The notes below the pieces were generated by a model, which worked only from the letters and a program-made list of their open reading frames with translations, was not told the origin of the DNA and searched no databases. A stretch of 42,769 nucleotides of DNA from Candidatus Nomurabacteria bacterium (GTDB lineage Bacteria; Patescibacteriota; Minisyncoccia; Phycocordibacterales; UBA9973), in NCBI GenBank assembly GCA_016199805.1, contig JACQGC010000007.1:1-42769 (forward strand). Reading direction: 5' to 3'. The position numbers and the translations under genes are program-made. This document shows, piece by piece, positions 1 to 9,902 of the stretch (position 1 is the stretch's first letter; every line of letters starts with the position of its first letter).

Positions 1-133
1 GAACGGCAAAACCGCCGCAATACATCTTTTCAATACAAAACCTTTCTTCGTCTCGCAAATGATGATATTTCATATGACAATTAAAATTAATTTTGCTAAT
101 GCATTAATTCTAACTGTCCTACTTCAAAGGTAA
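1..133 (+). pseudogene. Possible 3' remnant of an IS30-like transposase (partial at window edge)
   Basis: Open frame from position 2 ending ...LILTVLLQR* at 131-133. Its 3' end (114-136) matches 20/23 nt to the reverse complement of 42636-42658, where an IS30-like C-terminus ends ...ISSVLLEG*. Catalytic core not visible. Confidence 0.3.
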
Positions 134-155
134 CTAACTAGACGCGACAAATGAA

Positions 156-293
156 GTGGTGGAGGAACGTGGCGGGGAAAATCCAACATGTCCCATTCAT
201 CACTGCGAAATGTTTCCCATAGATGATCACGGCAGGTTCGCATGCCTTCAATGCGGGCTGGGTAAGGTTCACGATCTCGTCAATGAAGACTAG
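156..293 (+). CDS. Putative small zinc-ribbon protein (GTG start, about 45 aa; below the ORF-track cutoff)
   Basis: Frame reads (V/M)VEERGGENPTCPIHHCEMFPIDDHGRFACLQCGLGKVHDLVNED*; C-x4-C...C-x2-C arrangement; followed by a hairpin terminator. Confidence 0.45.
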   Translation: MVEERGGENPTCPIHHCEMFPIDDHGRFACLQCGLGKVHDLVNED

Positions 294-316
294 GAGGTAT
301 CAGCCGCGAGAATTGT

Positions 317-341
317 CCGCAAGACGTTTTTGCGGCTTTTC
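317..341 (+). terminator. Intrinsic terminator
   Basis: CCGCAA-gacgttt-TTGCGG followed by CTTTTC. Confidence 0.55.
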
Positions 342-391
342 TCATTCCAATCTTGACTTTTTCTAGTCGGGTGCAATAATTAGTTATTGCC

Positions 392-547
392 ATGAAAAGC
401 GTTACTGGTATTGTAATCCTTTTATTTGGAATAATTGCTTTATTAAACTACGCCCCAAGTCCTGACGCCAGTCCTTTCATCGTTGCTTTTCTTTGGCTTC
501 TTTGTTTTTTTAGTCTAGGTCACGTTATCTCCAGTTTGATGGAATAA
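392..547 (+). CDS. Small two-helix membrane protein (51 aa)
   Basis: MKSVTGIVILLFGIIALLNYAPSPDASPFIVAFLWLLCFFSLGHVISSLME*; two hydrophobic segments; below the ORF-track cutoff. Confidence 0.45.
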   Translation: MKSVTGIVILLFGIIALLNYAPSPDASPFIVAFLWLLCFFSLGHVISSLME

Positions 548-565
548 TACTCAAACTTTTCCACA

Positions 566-594
566 TTGCATCCAGTCTTCCTTTATATTAGAAT
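566..594 (+). promoter_or_regulatory. Putative sigma70 promoter of the atp operon
   Basis: TTGCAT - 17 nt - TAGAAT. Confidence 0.5.
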
Positions 595-600
595 GAGATG

Positions 601-623
601 AAAGGCACAAGGCCTTTTCTTTT
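601..623 (+). terminator. Terminator-like hairpin in the atp leader
   Basis: AAAGGC-acaag-GCCTTT followed by TCTTTTT. Confidence 0.5.
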
Positions 624-624
624 T

Positions 625-891
625 ATGATGAATGAAGAAAAACAAGGCTTTAGCGGTGGAGGTCCATGGTGGAAACCGGCTATGCAGATATTTAGCGAAG
701 TTTCTACCTGGATTGCGGTGCCCATAATCGTGGCGCTGGTTGCCGGTAAGGCTCTGGATAGGCACTATGGAACACAGCCCGTTATTTTTTTGGTTTTTGC
801 GGGATTGGGATTTTTGGTTACGTGTTTTGGTATGTATAGAATAGTAAAGAATTATGTCAAAAAAGTGCAAGAGACTGATGAGAAAAAATAA
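625..891 (+). CDS. AtpZ/AtpI-like ATP synthase assembly membrane protein
   Basis: Two TM helices, ...GKALDRHYGTQPVIFLVFAGLGFLVTCFGMYRIVK; first gene of the ATP synthase cluster. ORF track start 598 lies in the hairpin, so 625/628 is preferred. Confidence 0.7.
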   Translation: MMNEEKQGFSGGGPWWKPAMQIFSEVSTWIAVPIIVALVAGKALDRHYGTQPVIFLVFAGLGFLVTCFGMYRIVKNYVKKVQETDEKK

Positions 892-901
892 ATAATTTAA
901 A

Positions 902-1789
902 ATGCAAGCAGAACAAACAACAAATCAAGAACCGACCGAACACATCACGCTTTTTGCCGAGCCGATACATCAGTATGGAAGTTTTACGGTTACAAACTCA
1001 CTCTTGACCAGCTGGATAGCTGTTCTCGTTATAATTATTTTGGCTCTTGCGTTGCGTTCAAAGCTCAAAACCGTTCCCGGTAAATTGCAAAATCTTTTTG
1101 AAATGATTTTAGAAGGCGCGCTAGGTATGTGCGACCAGGTGACGAACGACCGCCGGCTATCCATGAAAATTTTCCCAATTGCGATTACTGTCTTCTTTTT
1201 TATTCTTGTTAGTAACTGGCTCGGGATCATGCCGCTTGGCGGATTTGGAATCGTAGAAAGGGGAGCCGAAGGTCTTACTTTTGTTCCATTTCTCCGCGGA
1301 GCAACTGCCGACATAAATACCACACTCGCCTTGGCCACTATGGCGGTCATCGGCGCGAATGTTTTCGGAGTCGTTTCCATCGGTATCTGGAAAACTTTTA
1401 ATAAATATGTTAATCTGAAGGTGCTCGGGGGGATTTTTACGAAAATCCGCCACGAGCCCACGATTATTATCGTGGCGCCGATTACGTTTTTCGTCGGTTT
1501 GATTGAAATTGTCGGAGAATTTGCCAAGATTGCCTCGCTTTCTTTCCGTCTTTTTGGAAACGTCTTTGCCGGGGAAGTTCTCTTGGCCTCCATGGCAGCC
1601 CTGGTGGCTTACCTCGTTCCGATTCCGTTCCTCTTCCTGGAATTACTGGTTGGAGTCATTCAGGCGCTTATCTTTTCAATATTGTTGGTTGTTTACTTTA
1701 CCATTGCCGCGTCAGACCACGATAGCGAACATGAGGAGCATACCGAAGCCAGGGCAGAACATGAGTTGAGTTCTCCCTCGCCTTTATAA
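902..1789 (+). CDS. atpB: F0F1 ATP synthase subunit a
   Basis: Conserved SLSFRLFGNVFAGEVLL and C-terminal helices; operon position. Confidence 0.96.
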   Translation: MQAEQTTNQEPTEHITLFAEPIHQYGSFTVTNSLLTSWIAVLVIIILALALRSKLKTVPGKLQNLFEMILEGALGMCDQVTNDRRLSMKIFPIAITVFFFILVSNWLGIMPLGGFGIVERGAEGLTFVPFLRGATADINTTLALATMAVIGANVFGVVSIGIWKTFNKYVNLKVLGGIFTKIRHEPTIIIVAPITFFVGLIEIVGEFAKIASLSFRLFGNVFAGEVLLASMAALVAYLVPIPFLFLELLVGVIQALIFSILLVVYFTIAASDHDSEHEEHTEARAEHELSSPSPL

Positions 1790-1803
1790 GGAGAGGGTTG
1801 GGG
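1771..1803. repeat. Palindromic repeat family A, copy 1 (3' end of atpB)
   Basis: CCCTCGCCTT-tat-AAGGAGAGGG then TTGGGGTGA. Confidence 0.65.
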
Positions 1804-1821
1804 TGAATTATTATTAAATAG

Positions 1822-2058
<237 letters not shown>

Positions 2059-2060
2059 CA

Positions 2061-2146
2061 ATTCCCCTCGTTGAGGGGTGCCCCTCGCGGGCGGGGTGGA
2101 TGTATTTCCACCTCCCCCTAAAGGGTACTCCTCAAGAGGAGAATAA
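2061..2146. repeat. Large imperfect inverted repeat between atpE and atpF
   Basis: Left arm ATTCCCCTCGTTGAGGGGTGCCCCTCGCGGGCGGGGTGGA; reverse complement of right arm ATTCTCCTCTTGAGGAGTACCCTTTAGGGGGAGGTGGA. Confidence 0.8.
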
Positions 2147-2163
2147 TACAAAACAAAATTCAC

Positions 2164-2628
2164 ATGGATTCAATTATTTCTACATTTCACATAGATTGGA
2201 AAATTATTATTGCTCAAGCTTTAAACTTCGGAGTTGTTTTCGTCGTTCTGTATATTTTTGCCTTAAAGCCGCTTTCCAAGCTGATGGCGGAACGCAGTCA
2301 AAATATCAGGAAGGGAATAGATGACGCCAAAACAAATGCCGCTCTTTTGTCCGAGACCCGCGCCGAATACGATGCGGCAATTGTAAAAGCCAAAAGCGAA
2401 GCTGATAAAATTTTTCAAGAAGGCAAGAAAGAAGCGGAACAAAAGAGAACCATAATGTTAGAAGATGCGAAAAAAGAAGTTGCCGCGATGGTAGAAGGCG
2501 GTAAAAAGACATTGGAGGCAGAAAAAGTAAAAATGGTGGAAGAGGCTAAGAGTGAGATAGTAAACTTGGCTATGCTGGCCACCGAAAAATTAATTAAGAG
2601 CAAGCAAGACTTGAATAGTTTGTCGTAA
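2164..2628 (+). CDS. atpF: F0F1 ATP synthase subunit b
   Basis: N-terminal TM plus long charged coiled coil; operon position. Confidence 0.92.
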   Translation: MDSIISTFHIDWKIIIAQALNFGVVFVVLYIFALKPLSKLMAERSQNIRKGIDDAKTNAALLSETRAEYDAAIVKAKSEADKIFQEGKKEAEQKRTIMLEDAKKEVAAMVEGGKKTLEAEKVKMVEEAKSEIVNLAMLATEKLIKSKQDLNSLS

Positions 2629-2637
2629 ATATAAAAT

Positions 2638-3042
2638 ATGAGCGCAATTTCAAACAACAACATCGTCGAAGCCATTTTTCTGGCTTCGAAAGAGTCAAAA
2701 GAAGATAGCCAATTTTTTCATAAGGTGGTGCACTTTTTGGCAAAAAAGAGGTTGTTGTCTAAGTCAAAAGATATACTTCAAAATTTAAATAAAATAATCA
2801 ATGAGGCAGAGGGAAAAGTGATGGTGAGAGTTTTCAGTCATAAAAAGTTAGACGAAAACACCCGAAAAGAAATCACTCACGCATTATCCAAGCGTTATGG
2901 GGGTAAAACAATAATTTTAGAAGAAAGTTTGGATGAAAAATTGCTGGGTGGATATAAGATAGAAGTGAATGACGAGGTTATAGATTTAACAATTAAAAAT
3001 AAGTTGGAAAAATTACAAGAATATTTAACAATCGTATCATGA
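2638..3042 (+). CDS. atpH: F0F1 ATP synthase subunit delta (short)
   Basis: C-terminal ...[25 protein letters not shown] typical of AtpH; overlaps atpA as ATGA. Confidence 0.88.
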   Translation: MSAISNNNIVEAIFLASKESKEDSQFFHKVVHFLAKKRLLSKSKDILQNLNKIINEAEGKVMVRVFSHKKLDENTRKEITHALSKRYGGKTIILEESLDEKLLGGYKIEVNDEVIDLTIKNKLEKLQEYLTIVS

Positions 3043-4544
3043 ATAGCAACCATATCGTAGAAAATTTAAAAAGAGAAATAGAAAACTTTACCGCGCAGGT
3101 AAAAGTCGAAAAGGTGGGTAAAGTCTTGGAGGTTTTCGACGGTATCGCCAAAGTCTCGGGTCTTTCCGACATCAAATCTTCCGAGATGGTTACATTTCCG
3201 GGAGGAGAAACGGGCGTGGTGCTAAACTTGGAAGAAGACGCGATTGGCGTAATTATTCTCGATGATTTTTCCAAAATCAAAGAAGGGGACACGGTGCTTT
3301 CCACGGGGAAAATTTTGGAAGTTCCAGTTTCCGATAATATTTTGGGTCGCGTGGTCAATGCCATCGGCAAGCCCATAGATGGCAAAGGCGCCATCAAAGC
3401 GGATAAAATGTACCCGATAGAAAAAGTCGCTCCCGGAGTCGTGAGCCGTCTTTCTGTTTCCGAGCCGGTGGCTACAGGTATCAAGGTTATCGATGCCATT
3501 ATTCCGGTGGGTCGCGGACAACGCGAGCTTATCATTGGTGACCGCCAGACCGGAAAAACGGCGTTGGCTATCGATGCTATTTTAAATCAAAAAGGACAAA
3601 ACATGATTTGCGTCTATGTTTCTATCGGTCAGAAAGATTCCAAGCTCCGTAAATTGCAAGCCAGACTTGAAGAAGGTGGCGCTATGGCCTACAGCGTTAT
3701 CGTTTCAGCCGGAGCCTCCGAAGCTGTCGCTCTTTCATATATCGCTCCTTATACCGGAGTTTCAATTGCGGAGTATTTCATGGACCAAGGTAAAGACGTG
3801 CTCATTATTTATGATGATCTTTCCAAGCACGCTGTCGCTTACCGGGAAATTTCCTTACTCCTTCGCCGTCCGCCGGGCCGTGAAGCTTACCCTGGAGATG
3901 TTTTCTATTTGCACTCTCGCTTGTTGGAACGTGCTTGCCGTCGAAACGAAAAATATGGTGGGGGCTCGATAACCGCATTTCCAATTATTGAAACCCAAGC
4001 CGGAGATATTTCCGCTTACATTCCGACCAACGTTATTTCCATCACCGACGGACAAATCTTTTTGGAGACAGACCTTTTCTATAAAGGTATCCGCCCGGCC
4101 GTAAACGTCGGCTCTTCCGTTTCTCGCGTGGGTTCCACGGCTCAAATTAAAGCTATGAAAAAAGTGGCGGGAACTCTGAAACTTGATCTTGCCCAATACC
4201 GCGAGCTCGAGGCCTTTTCGCAGTTCGGCTCTGACTTAGATGATGCTACCAAAAGACAACTTGAAAGAGGTAAGAGGTCTGTGGAAGTGCTGAAACAGCT
4301 CCAATATGCCCCGGTCAAGACTGCTCATCAAGTTGTCACCATGTATGCCCTCACCAAGGGTCTGATGGATGATGTGGCTATCGATAAAATAAAGGAGTTC
4401 GAACAGGGATTGTCGGAATACACCGAGCGTAATGCGAAAGTTTTCTATAAACAAATTGCCGAGAAAAAAATGTGGGATGATAAAGGTGAAGAAGAATTAA
4501 AAAAAGTAATAGGGGAATTTAAAGCTAATTTTACTAAAAGCTAA
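3039..4544 (+). CDS. atpA: F0F1 ATP synthase subunit alpha
   Basis: [33 protein letters not shown]. Confidence 0.98.
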   Translation: MNSNHIVENLKREIENFTAQVKVEKVGKVLEVFDGIAKVSGLSDIKSSEMVTFPGGETGVVLNLEEDAIGVIILDDFSKIKEGDTVLSTGKILEVPVSDNILGRVVNAIGKPIDGKGAIKADKMYPIEKVAPGVVSRLSVSEPVATGIKVIDAIIPVGRGQRELIIGDRQTGKTALAIDAILNQKGQNMICVYVSIGQKDSKLRKLQARLEEGGAMAYSVIVSAGASEAVALSYIAPYTGVSIAEYFMDQGKDVLIIYDDLSKHAVAYREISLLLRRPPGREAYPGDVFYLHSRLLERACRRNEKYGGGSITAFPIIETQAGDISAYIPTNVISITDGQIFLETDLFYKGIRPAVNVGSSVSRVGSTAQIKAMKKVAGTLKLDLAQYRELEAFSQFGSDLDDATKRQLERGKRSVEVLKQLQYAPVKTAHQVVTMYALTKGLMDDVAIDKIKEFEQGLSEYTERNAKVFYKQIAEKKMWDDKGEEELKKVIGEFKANFTKS

Positions 4545-4562
4545 CAGCTATAAGCTACTACG

Positions 4563-5444
4563 ATGGCCGGAACCAAAGAAATCAAAAGAAGAATAGTGAG
4601 CGTGAAGAACACGAAGAAAATAACCAAAGCCATGGAGCTGGTGGCGGCTTCGAAAATGAAACACGCCATTTCCGCGACCATTTCTGCTCGCCCGTATTCC
4701 GGTTATTCTTGGGAAGTGCTCGGCGCCTTGAGTGAATATGTTTCAAAAAGCACTCATCCTCTTTTTGCTTTGAGGAAGCCGGAAAAACTTTTAATTGTTT
4801 TAATCACTTCCAACAAAGGTCTTTGCGGAGGATACAATTCACAAGCCATCAAAGCAGCCCTGGCCAGCTTAAAAGCAAATGCCGACAAACAGATTGATTT
4901 TATTTCCGTAGGCAAAAAAGGAGAATCAATGCTCGGGAGACTCGGCCAAAATATTGTGGCCTCATTTAATCAAGTTTCCGAAAAACCCAAACTCTCCGAG
5001 GTGTTGCCAATTATAAAGTTGATGACGCAATATTATGAAAATGCGGAATACGACCAAGTATTTGTCGCTTCCACGTCGTTTTTCTCCGCAATTTTACAAA
5101 AGGCAAATGTTGAGCAGTTGTTGCCAATTTCAAAAATAGAAACTATGGAAACCCTGGAAGAAATGAAAACGAAAACAACTCGTGCCCCAGTGGATTATGT
5201 CTTTGAACCGGATTACGAAAGTCTGATGGATATAATTGTTGAAAAAATTGTCCGCACGAAGTTCTACCAACTGATTCTTGAATCCAACGCTTCCGAGCAA
5301 AGTTCCCGAATGGTCGCAATGAAAAATGCCAGTGAAGCTTCCGGAGAAATGATTGACGATTTGACTCTAATGTTCAACAAAGCGCGCCAGGCGAACATTA
5401 CCAGGGAGATATCGGAAATCAGTGCGGGAATGGTGAGCGCATAA
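4563..5444 (+). CDS. atpG: F0F1 ATP synthase subunit gamma
   Basis: KEIKRRIVSVKNTKKITKAMELVAASKM and C-terminal helix. Confidence 0.97.
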   Translation: MAGTKEIKRRIVSVKNTKKITKAMELVAASKMKHAISATISARPYSGYSWEVLGALSEYVSKSTHPLFALRKPEKLLIVLITSNKGLCGGYNSQAIKAALASLKANADKQIDFISVGKKGESMLGRLGQNIVASFNQVSEKPKLSEVLPIIKLMTQYYENAEYDQVFVASTSFFSAILQKANVEQLLPISKIETMETLEEMKTKTTRAPVDYVFEPDYESLMDIIVEKIVRTKFYQLILESNASEQSSRMVAMKNASEASGEMIDDLTLMFNKARQANITREISEISAGMVSA

Positions 5445-5469
5445 AATTATTTATAAATTATAAAATTAA

Positions 5470-6840
<1,371 letters not shown>

Positions 6841-6887
6841 TAGAAAGTTGAAAGTTCATAAAGTCCGTAAAGTAAAAATTCAGAAAA

Positions 6888-6920
6888 CTTTATAACTTTA
6901 TAACTTTATAACTTTATAAA
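6888..6920. repeat. Short tandem repeat AACTTTAT x4
   Basis: aactttataactttataactttataactttataaactt in the atpD-atpC gap. Confidence 0.8.
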
Positions 6921-6927
6921 CTTATCT

Positions 6928-7374
6928 ATGACCAAACAATTAAAACTTAAAATCGTAACACCAGAAAGATTAATCTTGGACGAAATGGTAGACCAAGTTT
7001 CTTTGCCTACTACTCTGGGCGAGATTACAGTTTTGCCGGAACACATCCCGCTCATTTCAGGGTTGGCCTCCGGAGATATCGTCGCTTATATAAATGGCGA
7101 ACAAATTCCCATGGCAGTGGTGGGCGGTTTTATTGAAGTGAAAAAAAACGAAAGTAACATTACAGAGGTAGCTGTATTAGCTGATTTTGCCGAACATGTT
7201 TCCGAGCTCAACGACACGGCTATAGAAAAAGCTAAAGCCCGCGCGGAAGAATTAAAAACTCTGATGGAAAATAAAGACCATGTAGATTTTGAACACTTTG
7301 AAGCCGAACTGGAACGCTCGCTAACTCGCGTAAAAATTGCCGACAAATGGAGGACTAGAAAATATCGAAAATAA
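6928..7374 (+). CDS. atpC: F0F1 ATP synthase subunit epsilon
   Basis: LKIVTPERLILDEMVDQVSLPTTLGEITVLPEHIPLISGL. Confidence 0.96.
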   Translation: MTKQLKLKIVTPERLILDEMVDQVSLPTTLGEITVLPEHIPLISGLASGDIVAYINGEQIPMAVVGGFIEVKKNESNITEVAVLADFAEHVSELNDTAIEKAKARAEELKTLMENKDHVDFEHFEAELERSLTRVKIADKWRTRKYRK

Positions 7375-7509
7375 AAAAGTTATCCCCACCCTAAAATTTG
7401 CCAACCCACTGCGGGGGGGGTATTATTAGCTTAATTAGTTGTGTAGGAAACCCTTCCATTACCACATTTCAAGGAGGCACACATGGCATAGTCTGGCCTG
7501 CTTCATGGG

Positions 7510-8300
7510 CAGCAATCTATTCATTTGGTAGGCTCATCCACGGTAGGATTGTCTGACTCCACTACAAACAACAATACACTTTCCGCTACAAGTCCTGTTG
7601 CTCAACAAGGGCAGATTGGTGGGGGTCTTACACCTGCAACCAACAGTTTGCGCACCCTTTTGAAAAAGGAAATAGTTTAGCTGCTCCATTCGGAAGATAT
7701 TATATCCAATTCAACAATGCGGGTGGTGGTGCGCCGAGTGCTGGAGCTTGCACGATAGGGTACAACGACAACACCACACTAACTTCAGCGGTTGTGCCCG
7801 TGGTAAGCAAATGGCAATTAATTACTTGCACATATAAAGCATCCACTGGTAATTTAACTACTTATACAAATGGAGTACAGACAGCACAAACAACTGGGAC
7901 TCCCAATAAACCGCTAAAGATAGATGCCGGAGCTTTGACAATTGGAAGTAACGCATCCTCTCAGCCTTTCTCTGGCGGACTGGACGAGGTGCGTGTGGCC
8001 AATGTGGAATTGTCTGCCGACGAAGTTGCTACGGAATACGCGAACGAGAGTAGTCCTTGGACTTTTTATTCGATTGGATCGTGGCCGAACGGAAATATTT
8101 CTCTCAGCACCGGTATATATCCATTATTAGCTCCAGCATTTTATAACGACCAATATGACGGGTCAAACTCATGGCCTGCCACCGGAAAACTTATTCAAGG
8201 TGATACTTTCTACACTACATGGGCACCGGATGGTTCAATATATTTCTCTTGGAATGATGGCTATGGGACTTCTTCTACTGGCCAATTTTCAGAACTTTAA
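7510..8300 (+). pseudogene. Decayed LamG (concanavalin-like) surface protein gene
   Basis: LVGSSTVGLSDSTTNNNTLSATSPVAQQGQIGGGL... in one frame, then FEKGNSLAAPFGRYYIQFNNAGG...WQLITCTYKASTGNLTTYTNGVQ...FSGGLDEVRVANVELSADEV in another; frameshift near 7640; no clear start. Confidence 0.65.
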
Positions 8301-8411
8301 CCGTGGCAACTGGGCCGACTGGATGGATGATGCAGTAAATTCTGAGTAATTAGTATAATCACCGGGTGGAAACTAACATTATGTCTAAATAGTTGGACAT
8401 TAACATTACCC

Positions 8412-8440
8412 TTGACTATTTTGCTAGGCAGGTATACTAT
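8412..8440 (+). promoter_or_regulatory. Promoter of the toxin-antitoxin operon
   Basis: TTGACT - 17 nt - TACTAT. Confidence 0.65.
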
Positions 8441-8450
8441 ATAATAGTAT
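8434..8450. promoter_or_regulatory. Putative antitoxin operator
   Basis: Perfect inverted repeat ATACTAT-ata-ATAGTAT overlapping the -10. Confidence 0.55.
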
Positions 8451-8474
8451 TATAAGTTAATATTATATAATCAT

Positions 8475-8684
8475 ATGTCTACAATATCTGTGCCTTTAAA
8501 TTCAAAATTAGAATTATCGCTAGACTATCTTGTGAAGTCCGGTGTCGCCGACAATAGAGCGGCTGTAATGCGAAAAGCATTAGAACGTCTTACTGAAGAT
8601 GAGGCAGTTGCTGTTGTTCTTAGAGCTGAACAAGAACCTACTCTTCGTGGAGATTTAAGGAATTTAATGAAAAAAATTAAATAA
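8475..8684 (+). CDS. Antitoxin, RHH/RelB-like
   Basis: 69 aa, MSTISVPLNSKLELSLDYLVKSGVADNRAAVMRKALERL; directly upstream of a RelE-like gene. Confidence 0.75.
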   Translation: MSTISVPLNSKLELSLDYLVKSGVADNRAAVMRKALERLTEDEAVAVVLRAEQEPTLRGDLRNLMKKIK

Positions 8685-8693
8685 TAAACTCTC

Positions 8694-8951
8694 ATGCAAG
8701 TATCTTTTAAGCCATCGTTTATTAGAGAGGTAAATAAACTGGAAAAAAGTTTAGTTGATGAAGTTTTATATAAAATTAATATTCTAAAAAACTCTACTAA
8801 TTATACTGAACTAAAAATTCATAAACTTCACGGAAAAATGAAAGATAGATGGAGTTTTTCGGTAAATTATAAAATTCGGATTGTTTTTAGGTATGAATCC
8901 AAAAAAGAGATAACTTTATTGGCTATTGGGGATCATGATATATATAATTAA
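8694..8951 (+). CDS. RelE/ParE-family toxin
   Basis: 85 aa, LHGKMKDRWSFSVNYKIRIVFRYESKKEITLLAIGDHDIYN. Confidence 0.85.
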   Translation: MQVSFKPSFIREVNKLEKSLVDEVLYKINILKNSTNYTELKIHKLHGKMKDRWSFSVNYKIRIVFRYESKKEITLLAIGDHDIYN

Positions 8952-8956
8952 AATCT

Positions 8957-9640
8957 ATGTCTAAATTTTATGTCATTGCGACACCGATAGGAAACCTGGG
9001 AGACATCACTCTACGGGCTATTGAAACATTGAAAAATGTGGATTTGATACTTTGCGAAGATACTCGGGTTACCAAAAAACTTCTCTCAAAATATAATGTT
9101 AGCAAACCAACCATGAGCTATCATGCGCAGAGTAAACTCGCCAAGACGGATAAAATTTTCGAACTTCTGGAATCAGGAAAAGATTTGGCTTTGGTTTCGG
9201 ATGCCGGAACGCCGGGGATTTCCGACCCTGGAGCCTTACTTGTCTCGCAAATTAAAAACTCATCTAGGCAAGGTTTAGCTGAAGTGCAAGTCATTCCAAT
9301 ACCAGGGGTTTCGGCTGTTATCACGGCTTTATCTACGTCCGGTTTGCCAACTCACGAATTTACTTTTCTTGGTTTTTTGCCGCATAAAAAAGGAAGAGAG
9401 ACATTATTTAAAGAAATTGCCCTATCCGAACGCACGATGGTCTTTTATGAATCACCTCACCGCATTTTAAAGACATTGGAATCACTGGTGAAGTTTTGCC
9501 CGGATAAAAAAGTCTGCGTGGCGCGGGAGCTTACAAAAATTTACGAAGAATTTAAATTAGGAGCCCCAAAGGAAGTTTTGGAATATTTTCTAAAAAATAA
9601 AGATAAACAAAGAGGGGAGTTTACTGTAATCGTCGCTTAA
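8957..9640 (+). CDS. rsmI: 16S rRNA (cytidine1402-2'-O)-methyltransferase
   Basis: YVIATPIGNLGDITLRAIETLKNVDLILCEDTRVTKKLL; SDAGTPGISDPG. Confidence 0.95.
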   Translation: MSKFYVIATPIGNLGDITLRAIETLKNVDLILCEDTRVTKKLLSKYNVSKPTMSYHAQSKLAKTDKIFELLESGKDLALVSDAGTPGISDPGALLVSQIKNSSRQGLAEVQVIPIPGVSAVITALSTSGLPTHEFTFLGFLPHKKGRETLFKEIALSERTMVFYESPHRILKTLESLVKFCPDKKVCVARELTKIYEEFKLGAPKEVLEYFLKNKDKQRGEFTVIVA

Positions 9641-9648
9641 ACGAGAAA

Positions 9649-9686
9649 CGTCCGAGAGCAGGGACGAATCTCTTACTACTCGGACG
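9649..9686. terminator. Putative bidirectional hairpin between convergent rsmI and small gene
   Basis: CGTCCGAG ... CTCGGACG perfect 8-bp arms. Confidence 0.5.
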
Positions 9687-9691
9687 GGCGA

Positions 9692-9859
9692 TTACCAAGC
9701 TGGACCAGTTTTTTGGGTGTATTGGAGGGGGTTAATCCCCTCATACTGGTCCCTTTTTTCTGGGAGAGGTTTTGGCACAAGAACAGGCTGTCCTTCTGGA
9801 ACACTTACTGATTCCAATTTGCAGACCTGCTCGACGAACAGCGCGGGAACTTTTTTCAT
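9692..9859 (-). CDS. Small protein of unknown function (55 aa)
   Basis: MKKVPALFVEQVCKLESVSVPEGQPVLVPKPLPEKRDQYEGINPLQYTQKTGPAW; SD GGAAGGGAG; upstream TTGTAA-16-TATAAT. Internal start preferred over the 81-aa ORF. Confidence 0.55.
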   Translation of the reverse strand: MKKVPALFVEQVCKLESVSVPEGQPVLVPKPLPEKRDQYEGINPLQYTQKTGPAW

Positions 9860-9902
9860 GAGACTCCCTTCCAAAATCAAATTATAAACTATTAGAGAAA
9901 AA

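Noticed and set aside
583-870. 95-aa minus-strand ORF over atpI/Z
   Set aside because: Antisense to the ATP synthase assembly gene; no independent support.
970-1593. 207-aa ORF antisense to atpB
   Set aside because: Low-complexity antisense frame fully inside a confidently assigned gene; no family resemblance.
6888-6920. AACTTTAT tandem repeat as a functional element
   Set aside because: Only four short AT-rich units; replication slippage is a sufficient explanation without more data.
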